NCBI RefSeq assembly: GCF_954871325.1
Contig: NC_088777.1
Span: forward strand, 6,859,366-6,923,365
Direction: 5' to 3'
DNA from: Gordionus sp. m RMFG-2023
Taxonomy: Eukaryota; Nematomorpha; Gordioida; Chordodea; Parachordodidae
Length of the DNA: 64,000 nt
Made by a program: the position numbers and the translations under genes. The notes under the pieces are model-generated. The model ran no database searches, had not been told where the DNA came from, and was given only the letters and a program-made list of their open reading frames with translations. Shown piece after piece: positions 11,201 to 23,935 of the stretch. Position 1 is the first letter of the stretch. Each line of letters begins with the position of its first letter.

Positions 11201-12725
11201 CTACTTTAATCGTAGATTTTTATCTTCTGGATATAAATTGAAGTCATGTTGATTTTGGTTTTATACTTATCTGTTCATATAGAGTTTAAACCAGTTTTTG
11301 GCTATGGCAATTTTTCCTAACTTAAATTGCAATTTTTTTGGTAATTGGACAGGTACCAAAATTAAAAGTTAGAACTATTTTATCGTGAATGGATGAAGAA
11401 ATTTTTAAAATGAATTTAGGTGAGTTGAAACGGAACTAGAATTAATTTGAGAATAATTTATATAGAAATGTTATCATTGGTAATTGATATTTAAAGTTGA
11501 TTAAGGAGGGAATGATAAAAGGAATTTGTTTTTTCGTGTGAAGAACTAAAAATCATATGTCATTAATTTAATGTTATATGTTATATATATAAGATAGGGG
11601 AAGTGAAATTATTCATTGTTAAGAAATGTAAGTTTTAAAATAGATTTTATAAGTTTAAAAAAACATTTATTAGGGATTTATAAATTTTAATTTTTAATAA
11701 TTATTGCAAATATATTAATTTTATCAAGAGGGCAAAGTAATTAAAACGTCAATATGTTTAATTAAATCATCATAATATTCTATATAATATTAAAATCTTG
11801 AATATCTATGATGTATTTCCATTTATTTGATAAACAATTTTAAAAAAGTAGCACCGTAACACTCTCAGCGAAATCTAACAGGTATCCTGAATTTTTATTT
11901 TTCTTAAAATTTCATTTTTTACATATTTTATATTAATAAATATTGTTTTTTTTTATTAAATATTAATTTCTATCGTAGAGATGTATGTAAAGAATAAACC
12001 TATTTTTACATTTTCAAAAATATAATTTATCTATTTCTTGCGTTTTAATTTTTTTACCATAAAGAGCTAATAAAACTTAAAAATATTATTCACTGAATGA
12101 ATTAGAAAACAAAAAAAAATAGATTTTAAACAGTTTTATTACAATGCAACTAAATATATATAAATACATAAAAATCTATCATATTTAGTTTGTTGAATGA
12201 ATTCGTGGCGAAGTATAAAAAAATAGAATTTTTTAGTAAATTTCACCGCAAATTTGGGTTGTGAATTAGCAAACTTTAATTGATATAATAATATAAAAAA
12301 GTAAAATAATCACTTTGATCATCTGAATTTCCTTTAACTAATTAGATAGAAAAAAAATTATTAATAGGAATATTTTTAGATTTATTAAAACTTTGGTTAA
12401 TTTAGTTAAAAAAAATTATAGAAATTCATAATAAATTGAAATAACAAGTGTCCAAATACATGGATTAAGAATGATTGACTAGAAGATTAGCTAAAAAAGG
12501 GATTCATACACATAAATAATAATATATAATATCAGTATAAATTAAGTAATCGAGAAAGAAAAGGGAGAAAAATATAAATTTTTTGACAAGTGTTGAAATA
12601 TTTCCAGGCATTATATGTTTTAACAAAAATGCCCAATGCTTTTTAATGCATTCAAAAGTAACATCGATGTAGCCATTGATTAGTCATTGTAACTAAATAT
12701 GTTTGAAACTTAAATTAATATTAAA

Positions 12726-12932
12726 ATGTTGCGGATAAACAAAGAAATCGGCATTAAAGATAGGGATTCTAGAGTTTAGAATATGATTTGCCATCTAAGA
12801 GCTAAAATCATGGATAATAAGGACAATATATTGGCGAATAAATGGTCTTTGCATGATTTCTTGGCCGACAGTGTTACACGTAAACAAGACGAACTTAAAC
12901 GAATATTTGTGATTTCAAACATTTATTTTTAA
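12726..12932 (+). pseudogene. Conserved reading frame with one stop, unknown kind (unit A copy)
   Basis: From the ATG at 12,726 the frame reads MLRINKEIGIKDRDSRV, then a TAG. It is open again from the ATG at 12,783, giving 49 residues that start MICHLRAKIMDNKDNILANK and end ELKRIFVISNIYF. The unit B' copy (60,030-60,131) starts MICHLRAKIMNNKDNILWSW; it differs by a 9-nt in-frame gap and later ends early. Units B and A' have lost the region by deletion. The gap in a multiple of three and the mixed composition suggest past coding. I recognise no family or domain. Confidence 0.3.
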
Positions 12933-13904
12933 TTTGTTTTAGAGTGAAACAATGTTTAAAAAAGGCATGTTATGTAAAAAGCAATTTCAAAATTTTTAAT
13001 AAGGAAAGATTTACATCCAATAAGGTGAGGCGTGGAAAGGACGTTAATAACATCTCAATTGTAACAAAATTCTAAAAAAAACCAAGGATTGAACTGTCTT
13101 ATCTTCACAAATAGAGACAAACATATTGTTGTATTATAGTTTTATTATCTGTATTATATATATATTAATTGACGTTAAAAATAATATATATGTTTAAAAA
13201 ATGCACTTATTTACATTTAAAATAAATTATTATTATTTTATTTTAGTTTTTTGTATTTAAAAATTTTATAAAATTAAATAAAATTTTTTTTTAAACTGTC
13301 TAAATATCTAAGTCAGCAATAAAACATATCAAAATCTATATGAAGATCTTAATAGATGAATTCAGAATAACCAATAAGAGATATTTGCATAATCGAAATC
13401 CGCACAATTAAATTAAAATCATTAGTTAACTCAAATATGTTGCTGTTACAGATAACATTTGTAATAGAAAGATTAGATTAATTTAAATAATTAATTTCGA
13501 CTGTTAGACTTAAAATTATTTTTCTAATAACGAAGATGCCTGTGTAGCATCTTAAATATATTTCTTAATAAGTGATAAATTTGATTGATTTGAAATTGTT
13601 TTATTTTCTTCTTAAAACACGGATATATAATTTTAATTGCAGGGACTTGATTAAAAATTAAATGCATGTATGTGAATATATATAATATGCAAGTTTCAAT
13701 GTTTAAAATATAAAATGAAAGTGTTGCTTTAAATATTTGTGTGTTGTGTTCTCTATTTTTATGAATTTCATAGCTGGGTATCTCAAAATATGTGTTCCAA
13801 AAAATTCAGACTGCTTTTTAAGATCTCTTTTGGAACCATATATATTTTATATAATAAATTGAAAATGACTTAAAAATTTATTGATTGATTGCTGAAATAA
13901 GTAT

Positions 13905-13980
13905 TCTCATAGGCATATAGAGGATTTCCCTAAAGGGATGGGGAAAGCACGTTTAGCTGGTTTCCTTTCTCCTTAAAAAA
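13905..13980. repeat. Trace of a hAT-type terminus in unit A
   Basis: CATAGGCATATAGAGGATTT followed by a G-rich stretch resembles the right end of the hAT element at 46,628-48,548 (CATAGGCGTATCCAAG, then G-rich). Counterparts lie at about 21,594 (TAGGCGTATTCAGGATTT), 55,806 and 61,180. Its presence in all long units makes it older than the tandem amplification. No partner end was found. Confidence 0.4.
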
Positions 13981-15821
13981 AATTGGGTGTCTTTAAGTCC
14001 AGATATCGTGGCCTTTGACTATATTATATTTTAATAAAATATATTTTGGATTTTTACATTTATTTTTATAAAAATGTTTTAATAATGTTTGAATCATAGC
14101 CGGATGCAACTGATTGGCACAGTGCATATTAGCCATTTTAACAGGAATTATTTTGAATTAAAAAAATCAACTGTATTTATAAGAAAATTAAAGACCACCA
14201 GTTTATCTTGGGTCATAAATGATAATATTCAAATGACTTATCTTTTGTATTATGACAGTGAGTGACAAAAAATTTTTTCGGGTAACATATATAATATAGA
14301 AAAATCTGATAATATTAACATATTTGACAATTATTTAATTAGCAATATTTTTTATAAATTTTTTTTAAAATATCTAAATATAAAGAAATGCTATTACATG
14401 CACCGCATAAGGTTTAATGGTGTTTTTCATAATTCTTAGATTTTCACTTTTTTAAATTTTATATTGATAAAAAAAAGATAAATTTTATTCTTAAATTTTA
14501 ATTTCTACCATAGTGATATATGTAAAGAATAAAACTATCATTAAACATAGATAAATTTACTCTTTTTTTTATAGCACTTTAATTGTTTATTCCCTTACTA
14601 TGAATAAATTTCTAAGAGAAAAATTAAAATTACGCGTCACCAACCGTTTTACAAGTTACGAATATTTATGATACAAATATTTTAAGAATTATTTTCTTAT
14701 TTTGGATAATAAAAAATTAATAATATTATAACTAGCAAAAATTGACTCACATGAAGGTCGAAACCATCCTTGACCTGAAGAACATTTGTTAGATAAAATT
14801 ATCAGTATTATTAACATCATTTGTTCCAATAGACATTAAATAAATTTAAAACTTCTGGATATAAAATGAATGCAATATGAATAAAAATTTTAAATATTTA
14901 GATAAAATGAATTCAGTTATACAAAAAAATTAAAAATAGTGTGAATTTAGCTATGAAGAAGAAATTAAAAACTAAAAGAAAGATAAATCCATCCTTGAAT
15001 TATATGTTATAGCTGATATATTAAGCTAAAAGCTTTGAAAAAGACTAATATGCTAAGGACCAGTTTCGAAATCGATTAAAAGTAAATTAAACAGAGGAAT
15101 GAATTTATTTACTTAAGAGTAAGGAAATGTTTATCGACTTTAAAAGAGGAAATAAAAAAAATTAGGATTATGAATCCTAAGAAAGAGTTACTGAATAACT
15201 TAGTTTTTTAATTGCAGTTCTTGTAAAGAATTTTATGTAGAAATTTATAAAAAGAACTATAATAAATGAAAGCGAAGAACAGGATCAGATCCCAGAGTTA
15301 AATGCTTTTTTAGCCATTAGATAAGCGATCTATTTCATAAAAGAATAAAATAGTTATGTGCTGTATTATACTATTAGAAAATATTGGATAATCAAAGAAG
15401 AATGATTTCTATAGATAATCAACTACGACTGATACTTGCAACTTTAACACGATTAGGAGAGGATTATACAAGTTAGTGAAATTAAAGGGGGACCATTCTT
15501 AATCATATGGTGAGAAGAATAGAAGAAATTAAATATTCGTGATGCAATTAATAGAGTTTCAAGTCGTCTATTCCTTGGGCATGATCAAATATCCTCCTGA
15601 GCTAAGTGCAGTTAGTATACATCCCAAGAATGTTCTAAAACTTTAGTTTATTACAAAAAGCTGTTAGATTGGTGAAAATCATAAATTGGATAAAAATTAT
15701 TAAAAATTTTTTGATGACTGAAAGCTTCATTGAATTTTACAAAATGTTTTATAGTATAATATAGAAGTTACCTTGCATGACTATACAAATAATAAATTGT
15801 ATTTTATATAATAATAATAAT

Positions 15822-16750
15822 ATATATGGTAAATTCAATCAAGTCAATATGAACTTCACATGAATTTCAACCCGATCCTCTCAGTTTATTTTAAAATTTT
15901 TATAGTTAGTTTATATTAAGAAAAAATAAAATTTTAGCCTCCTGACTCCAACATCCGAGATATCAGTCTGTAAGTTTCGAAATTTGAACAAAATGCAATC
16001 CCTTCAACTATATCTTTAGATATTTTCGAAGTTACTTTTTAAATTTTTTATCTCAAATAATACAATTTTATCGTTAATGATTTATTCTATTTAGTCATCT
16101 AAAGGTTTCTTATGCCTTCACGACTTTTATCTTCTTACAAATTAAATTGATTGTAATAAATCTACTGTTTAAAAAAAATATAATTAGGAATACTAGAATT
16201 ATATAAATATATAATATAAGTTAAAAATTAAAATTTTAAAATATATAAAAGATTCTAGCTAAAATATATCACAATTAATGATTTATCAAATATTTATTAA
16301 GAATTTTTATAATTGATTAATAATTTAAATGCCATCTTCTGGGCTCATCCCAATTTAATATGCACATTTATTAATCAATCTATATATATAAAATAAGAGA
16401 AAAAAAATGCTGAATTAATTTTACTATCATTGTCGGTATCTAGTTTTTGATACTCCAATTTTTTAAATAATATTTTACATTATCTTACCTCTAATGCCTA
16501 TCATTAGGTTATATAAGAAATTTAAATGACACATCTAATTAAATTATATAAAAATATAAGATTAAAAGGGGAGTATTTCTTTAAAAGACCCATTTTTTCG
16601 AACTTTAGAAAATTGTATCTCAGTCGCTGTTTGAAGTTGGAGGCTAAAATATTTTTCTTTTTTAATATTCAAACTCTTGTAAGATTTTAGAAAAAATTGA
16701 GAGAGTCGGGTTAAAACTCATGTCGATTATGAAATGTATGATATATTTTA
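15822..16750. mobile_element. Old fold-back element (unit B copy)
   Basis: The left arm starts at TATATATGGTAAATTCAAT, carries AACCCGATCCTCTCAG and CATCCGAGATATCAG, and is mirrored near 16,560-16,750 by CGGGTTAAAACTCATGTC and a GTTTGAAGTTGGAG block. The position matches the copy in unit A. No coding sequence is seen. Confidence 0.55.
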
Positions 16751-18883
16751 ACATACATGTGTTTTTTTCAGTCAATATGGCATTTTTTTTATCAACTTAA
16801 TAATTATTTTAAAGGCGTTTTTAAAATTTTTAAAATATTATTTTGATGAAAATGTATTCATTGTTATGAACTTTTAAAATTAATTAATTTTTGTATAGAT
16901 TATTTCTATATTTTAAATTATTTCTATATTTTAAATTATTTATGGCATAATTGTTTGAAAATTATAGGGTAGGTAATCCATGTTTAAATTTTATATCCAA
17001 TAAAAGTATAAAAAACGCGTTCAAAAAATTAGTTAAAGTTGAAAAGTAACGCATTGCGTCAACATATATAATATAATAGTAATAAATAAATATTTGTCAT
17101 TGTAGGATTTTATTTTAAATATTGTTTTGATAAAATTCAAATATAAATTAAATATTTAAAATTAAATATATAAAAAATCTCATGTTTAATCATTGTAACA
17201 TTTATTCTCTTCCAAAATGTTTTAATTTCCTTTAGAAAATCATTTAGTACGTAGAAAAGAATAATATCAAGTCCTAAAAATAAATAAACATACGGGGCAG
17301 AAACATATAGGTATTCGGCATGAGACTGGTTGCAATAATTTTTTTATAAAATTAGTAAAGAAAATAAATCCATAACTTTATATATAAAAAATTGAAATTG
17401 ATAAAATAATTACTCAGGGTTAACTATGTCTAATTTGATTTAACTTACAAAAATAACTATGTCTTATTACTGATTTATAATTATTAAAATTCAACCAAAT
17501 TTTTTTAGCCATCTATCAAGAACTAAATATAAATATAAACTTGAAAATCATTTATTTTAAAGCGACAACTGGCAAGTTATGAAAATTCATAGTTCGAAAT
17601 AACTTGGAAATACTTACCACTATATGTTTTTTCTAAATATGAATATAAAATACTTTGATGATAACATACTTAAATCTAATAATTAATTTATTTTATATTT
17701 ATAATAAAAAGCCATTTTTTAATCATGTTCAATATATAATTTTACGAAATTTTCCAAATATAAACTTTAAATATTGGAATTAATATTATACCTCGCTTTT
17801 CATAACGACAAAAATCGTTTCCGTCATTATTAGCTTTTAAAAAAATAATATATTTTAAGAAATATAAAAGCTAGATTGACATTTTTATAATAATAGAATA
17901 TAATAAGAATAGGAGCAGGAATCAGTGTGTATAGGGGGCTGAGGCTATTAATATATAAATACATATTTTAAGGTGGAATAGACATTCAAGAGAGGCAGAC
18001 TTTATACATGTACTAAATTTTAAATTATTATAAAGGTACCTGGAAGGAATAGAACCGTTAAAGAGAAATGAACCTTTATAATATTTTGAATTATATAGCT
18101 TACTGTAACCAAACCTTATGACAAAGATAAAAGGAGTGAACTAACCAATTATAATTGTTTTGACTCAATTTAAACACGATTTGTTAATTATATAAATTAT
18201 AATTTAGACAACAATTTGATAACCTAGAATTTAATTTTCTATAAAAAGTTTCAATTAATTTTATTATGGAACTTTTCAAAATTTTTTGCTAATCTAATAT
18301 TTTTTTAGTTTCTTCATAAATATTGATCTAATAATATTACAATTTATATTATAGATTAATATTCTAAAACCTAAAATTATCTTTGTATTTTTATCAGAAT
18401 CTAATCCTATTGATAATGACTAACTAATATTTATTTTATATATTATTCTAAATTGCCTGAAATGATTTTGAATATATTTTATTGGATGGAGTTATAAATG
18501 ATGGCTCATATTAATTAAATACTATCATAAGATTTTTCTTAATGACATCATCAATTTATTTACAAATTGAATAATGGCTGAAAGGTCAACAATTTATTTT
18601 AGGAAGGTTAAAGTAAGTTTAGCAAGGAGTTTGCTTCTAAAAAATTTTCTATCATGTAAAAACTGATAGGAATAATATATATATTTAAAGAGTCTCTTTA
18701 AGAATGTAAAACATAATATCTAAATAAGACCTATAAAAATTAATAAAGAAGATAATGTCGTCAACTACAATAACATGTTGAGCTTAATATTTTTAACAGA
18801 CTTGCAAATCGGGGCCAGAAAATTATTTTTTTGAAACCTATTTGAAAAAAATAAAACTCTTTAATCGTGTAATTGGTACGAAG

Positions 18884-19303
18884 TAGTGCGGCCCGAAATT
18901 TTTTTTAAAAAGTTTTGCCCGGCCCGAACCCGAAATTTTTTTAAAAAAGTTTTGCCGACTCGGCCCGAACCCAAAATTTTTTTAAAATAATTTACCCACC
19001 CGGCCCGGCCCGAATTTATTTAAATATAGAAATTAATTTTTATAATTACTCAAAATAAAAGACATATATTATATGTCGTTTAATCTCAATAAATAAAATC
19101 AAATATTTTTATTTTACATAAAAAATTCAATATAAAATTGATAAATTTAGAAATATTTAAAAAAAATTCCAAAACCCGACTCGACCCGGCCCGAATTTTT
19201 TAAAAATATTAGGCCCGGCCCGAACCTGATTAGTTTAAATAAAATTAGGCCCGAGCCCGGACTCGGGCCGGGTACGGGCCGGGCCTAACTTAGCAGATCT
19301 CTA
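18884..19303. mobile_element. hAT-type MITE rich in GGCCCG motifs, 420 bp
   Basis: A perfect 8-bp direct repeat GTACGAAG flanks the element (18,876-18,883 and 19,304-19,311). The ends start TAGTGCGGCC on the left and TAGAGATCTG on the right read inward, as in hAT elements. Both subterminal zones are built of repeated CCCGGCCCGAA-type motifs in opposite orientation around an AT-rich middle; repeated short motifs near the ends are typical transposase-binding zones in hAT. Units A and A' have the empty site. No coding sequence. Confidence 0.75.
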
Positions 19304-22299
19304 GTACGAAGCTATGCTTATTTTGAGCTAAATTTAGTCTTATTCTACATAAAATCAAGATATCATAATTCATAAATTTGATAAAACTGCTCTCATGCAT
19401 ATCTCTATATACCTTTACGGTCAAAACAAATTTAATTCAATGAAAGATTTATGTTTTTTTTAAAAAATTACAATCGCAGCGTATGTCTAGAATAAAATTT
19501 TATTTTTTAAAATGATAATTTTTAATTTGATATAATTAAAATGGTATGTCAATAGACATATTATTAGAGAATAAAATATAATTTATTTATGTTATAATAT
19601 GTCTTAATGGGATATGAATTTCTTGGGAATTCACATTTCTCAATTTTAAGTAATTTATTGAGGGTGATTTTTAAATATAAAGCAATTTGATTTGATCGTT
19701 AGACAGCATGTATAAATTCTGTAAATTAAGAAAATTATATTGTAAAATTTTATGTTTTTCACTTATAACTAGAGTTCAGTACAAAATTGTATGAAATTAA
19801 GTGTGGATGCTATAAAGATGTTGAAATAAATTTTCGACAAACCCCTAGGATCAAATTGAAATATAGCTCTCAATAAATTATTTTAAATTGAGAGATTTCC
19901 GAATTCCTTTGAATTTCTTATTCAAATACCACATATATAAACCAACCTTTTATTTCTATCAAATTTGAAAACAATTTTTTATTTAGCATTATTGTTTAAT
20001 CATATTGTTTTTAATTATTTATAAGCAAGCAAAATATAACGCAATAAAATTTATTATCATAAGGTCTTTATCTTTGAAAACAATAAAAATATATAAAATT
20101 CAATTAATTCTTACAAAGGTTATCTATATAAATTAATATTAAATAAATATTTTGATTTCATCGTACATGTTTCACAAAAAGTTCATGAAAATTTTTAAAA
20201 ATTCAAATTTAAATTTTAATAAGTCAGAAGTAATTTTTAAATTTTTATTAATAAATATTTTTTATAAAAGTTACCCTTAAATATAAGCTGAATGATAATG
20301 TGGTCTCAATTTTATCATTTACATAAATATTGAACAATATTTATAGTAATTTGATATATTTTGATTAAATATGTAGATCTGGGGCAGGCTTAAAAAAATT
20401 TAATACACAAAAACAATGCCACGAGTTTGTCTATAATGATATTATAAAGATAGTTAGTTTATTTTTTGTATTATAAGACTAAAAGTCAACAAATTCTTGC
20501 ATGTGATATATAGTGATTATTAACGTTTAAATTAATTTCCATTCAGATAAAATTATTTTACCTGAGAAAATTATTCAAAAAACTAATTTACATTTATTCA
20601 AAAAAAATTTAAACTAAAAAAAATTCTTTTGAGATGCATTATATTTTAATCAGATGCAATAGAGAGACCCATTGTCCAATTTTATGAGTGAATTGATGGC
20701 AAAATTAATAATAATTTATCTAGATTGTTAAAGGCTCTAAAGGCTCCAACGATAATTGTTTTTCCCATTTGAGGGAGGAATTTAACCCTTTTACTCAAGG
20801 GTGATCGTGTAAAACGAAATGTAAATTTAACCCTGTTTTAACTAAAAAGATTTGAAACATTTATTTTAAATTTGTTTTAAAGTAAAACAAAGAAGGCCTA
20901 TTGAATAATTTTCAAAATTTTTAATAAAAAAAAATTATAAGCAATAAATGGTAAGGCGCGGAGATGAAGTTAAAAACATTTGAATTGTATCAGAATTTTA
21001 AAGAAAAGAAAACCATGAAAAAAGGATTGAACTGTCTTATCTACACCAATAAAGATAAACATATTGAAATCTATTGATAATTATGAAGATCTTAATAAAT
21101 TAATTCAGAAAACCAGTATGAAAAATTTGGATAATCGCATAAAAGGGGTAGTTTTAAAATGAACTTCAAGTTTGAAATTATATTACTTTTTCTTCTTTAA
21201 AACAAAGATATATAATTTTTATTAAGGTTACTTGCAGCAGTGACTTGATAAAAATAATGCATGTAAGTGAATATGTATAATATGCAAGTATCAATATTTG
21301 AATAAAATGCAAGTAATGTTAATATATGTGATTGATCTTGAAATTTAATATTTTGTTAAGTTGCTGAGTTCTCTTTTTTTTGTGGGGTTAGATATTTATA
21401 GCTGCATGAATAACCTTCTGAGAATATGTGTAAACTCTATTCTAATTGTACTCTTCTAAATAATTCAGACTATTTTTCAAGAATATTTGAATACTTTTGA
21501 TTTTATTTTTTATATATTTGTTTGTATAGTAAATTAAAAATAATTTAAAAATTTATAGCTAAATTGTCTGAAATAAGTAGGGTAAGTATTCTAATAGGCG
21601 TATTCAGGATTTTACTATAAGGGTGGTGAAAGCCCTATTAGGTGTGTTTCTTTCCACATTAAATAAAATTGAAGATCTTTAAGTCCACATATTGTAGTCC
21701 TTTGACTATATTAGATTTTTATAAAAATAATTTTCGGTTTTTATTTTTATTTCTATAAAAAAAATTTTTATAATGATTTTGAGCCGGCTGTAGCAGATTG
21801 GCACAGTGTATATGAGCCATTTTTGAACAGGGATTGTTTTGAATAAAAAAAACAACTATATTTATAAGAACATTTAAAGCCACTTATCTTTTGTAAATTT
21901 TATGACAGTTTTGAGTGACAACAAGTTTTTCTGGGAACATATATAATATTGATGAATTTGGCAATATTAAGATATTTGACAGTTAATTAGTTAGGATAAA
22001 TAATTTTATAAAAATTTTTTTTAAAAGATCTAAATATAAAGAAGCACTATTGCATGACCGCATATGGGTGTTTTTCATAATTCTTAAATTTTCATTTTTT
22101 AAAATTTTATATTGTTAAATAAATAAGAGATAGTTTTTTATTTTAATTTCTTCCTTAGAGATATTTATATATATTATGAATAAAACTACGTTTAACAATT
22201 TTGGAAAATTTAGTTCATCTATCTTTTTAATATCATTTCAATTTTTTCCTTTTTATAAATGAAATTCTTAAACAAGATTTTAAATTAAGTCACCAACCG

Positions 22300-23340
22300 A
22301 TTTTTTTTGTACTCAGTTATTTAAATGAATTTTAGCTTGTATTATATGTCATTAATATAACAGATAAGCTCAACAAAAGAAAACTTCCTATTGTAGTAAA
22401 TAGCGATTTATTTTTATTTTATAAATTAAATACAATATATTATATTCTCAAAATATTTTCCATTTTTATAAATTATTTTTAACTTTCTTTAATAAACATT
22501 TAAAGTCTGGACACTTTATAACCGTAACGGTCTTCTACATTCAGAACGAAATAATAAACCAAATACAATATAGTTACTTTATCTGCAATCTATCCGTAAC
22601 TATTATAAAATGCTTACATTGACGTATTATTCATTTCTTTACATTTAAAATACATTCTAAAGCATCGTTGAATACAAATGAGATAATTATATAACACAAC
22701 ACTTTGGGTTTTCCATATAAAAATTAAATACATAAATAAAACTTTCTTTTTTTTATTTATAAGGGAAAATTAAAAAATAGTGTGTGATGATTTGCATTGA
22801 TTAGTATTAGATGTCATTTATTATGATTGCAATCAAATAAGATATTATTATTAGATTCTATTTTATATAAATTATATATTAAAAAATTTGTAAAATAATT
22901 ATTCTGGTATATGAATTCTTTACTCTCAGAAACCTACAGTGGCTAACTTTAATCGATTAATAATATTACATTTAAAATATTTTTTAATTTGCTTTCATCT
23001 AATATACATTAATATTTCAAAAAAAACAATCGAGACCGCATAAATCTTAGACCGATAAATTTATAATATAATGAGTTGTAAATATAATTATTCTCTAATT
23101 TTATCAATTTCAAAACGTCCACTGTAGTTCAGACTAAAATTTAAAATCCGATCATTTAATTGCGGCTATCTAACATAAAAATAAACGGAAAGTACCATAT
23201 TCAGATCCAAGAATGATTGGTAGAATAGTGATTAATAAAGAGTATGACATAACTTTATTATTATAATTAAAAAAATTAATTTATAATATTATTATCAAAA
23301 GTATATTTCTAAAATATTTTTATAAAACTTAAAATATAAT
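22300..23340. other. AT-rich sequence right of array 1, nothing recognised
   Basis: After the end of unit B there is non-repetitive AT-rich DNA. No open frame above background, no terminal repeats and no RNA gene could be supported. Confidence 0.4.
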
Positions 23341-23359
23341 ATGGTTTTTATATATTATT

Positions 23360-23935
23360 TTATTGGAGGTTCATGTTTTTGTTATCTATATATTTTAAAT
23401 TGACCTTAAACTTTTTATATGAAAATATATGTGCACTTATTTATTTAAATTTTATTTTTTTTATTAATGGCGATTGAGATATGTATATTTATTTTGTTTT
23501 TGTTATCAATCTTATATAGCTGAACTATAAACTTATAAGTGTACTTGTTTAAAATCTTAATTAAAAGTTAACTTATTCATCTGAATTTTCTTTTTTTTAA
23601 TAATTTAGACATTTTTTAATATAATTTAAACGATTGAGATACATATATTCTAGATTTTGTTATTGTTATCTATCTCTTAAATTTAAACTTTAAACTTAGA
23701 AATGTACTTGTTTATATTATAATTATAAGTCATGTTTATCTAAATTTTATAATTCTAGACATTTATTAATATCAATTTAGACGATAAAGAAATTTATATT
23801 CGAGATTTTGTTTTTGTTATCTATCTCTTAAAGTTAAACTTTAAACTTAAAAGTGTACTTGTTTAAAGTAACTAAAAGTAAAGTTGTTTATCTTAATTTT
23901 TTTTTTAGTAATCAAGATATTTATAATATCAATAT
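23360..23935. repeat. Degenerate tandem repeat, about four units of 120-165 bp
   Basis: A module with GTTTTTGTTATCTATCT, TTAAACTTTAAACTTA, GTGTACTTGTTTA and a CGATTGAGATA-type phrase recurs at about 23,381, 23,502, 23,665 and 23,816. The third and fourth units are closest to each other. It is a local satellite-like block with no coding potential. Confidence 0.65.

Larger units (their letters stand above)
3407..14646. repeat. Tandem unit A, about 11.2 kb
   Basis: This is the longest unit. It begins at ATAAGTTTACGAATATTT and ends at CGTCACCAACCG just before the same start motif recurs in unit B. Ordered landmarks shared with the other units are CTCACTTGTAGGT (3,507), the GAGAGGATTAAGATACAAG block (4,125), GCAGCCGAGATATG (4,629) and AAATCGGGGCCAGAAAA (8,645). 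The unit carries no long open frame. Older related segments recur inside it, for example near 10,000 and 14,090, and near 11,870 and 14,420, so the unit itself came partly from an earlier duplication. Confidence 0.8.
14647..22300. repeat. Tandem unit B, about 7.65 kb
   Basis: Unit B follows unit A directly and repeats its landmarks in order: GAAGAACATTTGTTAG (14,776), GCTAAAAGCTTTGAAAAAGA (15,024), AATCGGGGCCAGAAAA (18,808) and AAGTCACCAACCG at the end. It lacks about 1.9 kb that unit A has at about 11,000-12,890, plus smaller pieces. It carries its own insertion (18,884-19,303). After about 22,300 the next unit start does not follow; array 1 ends there. Confidence 0.75.
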
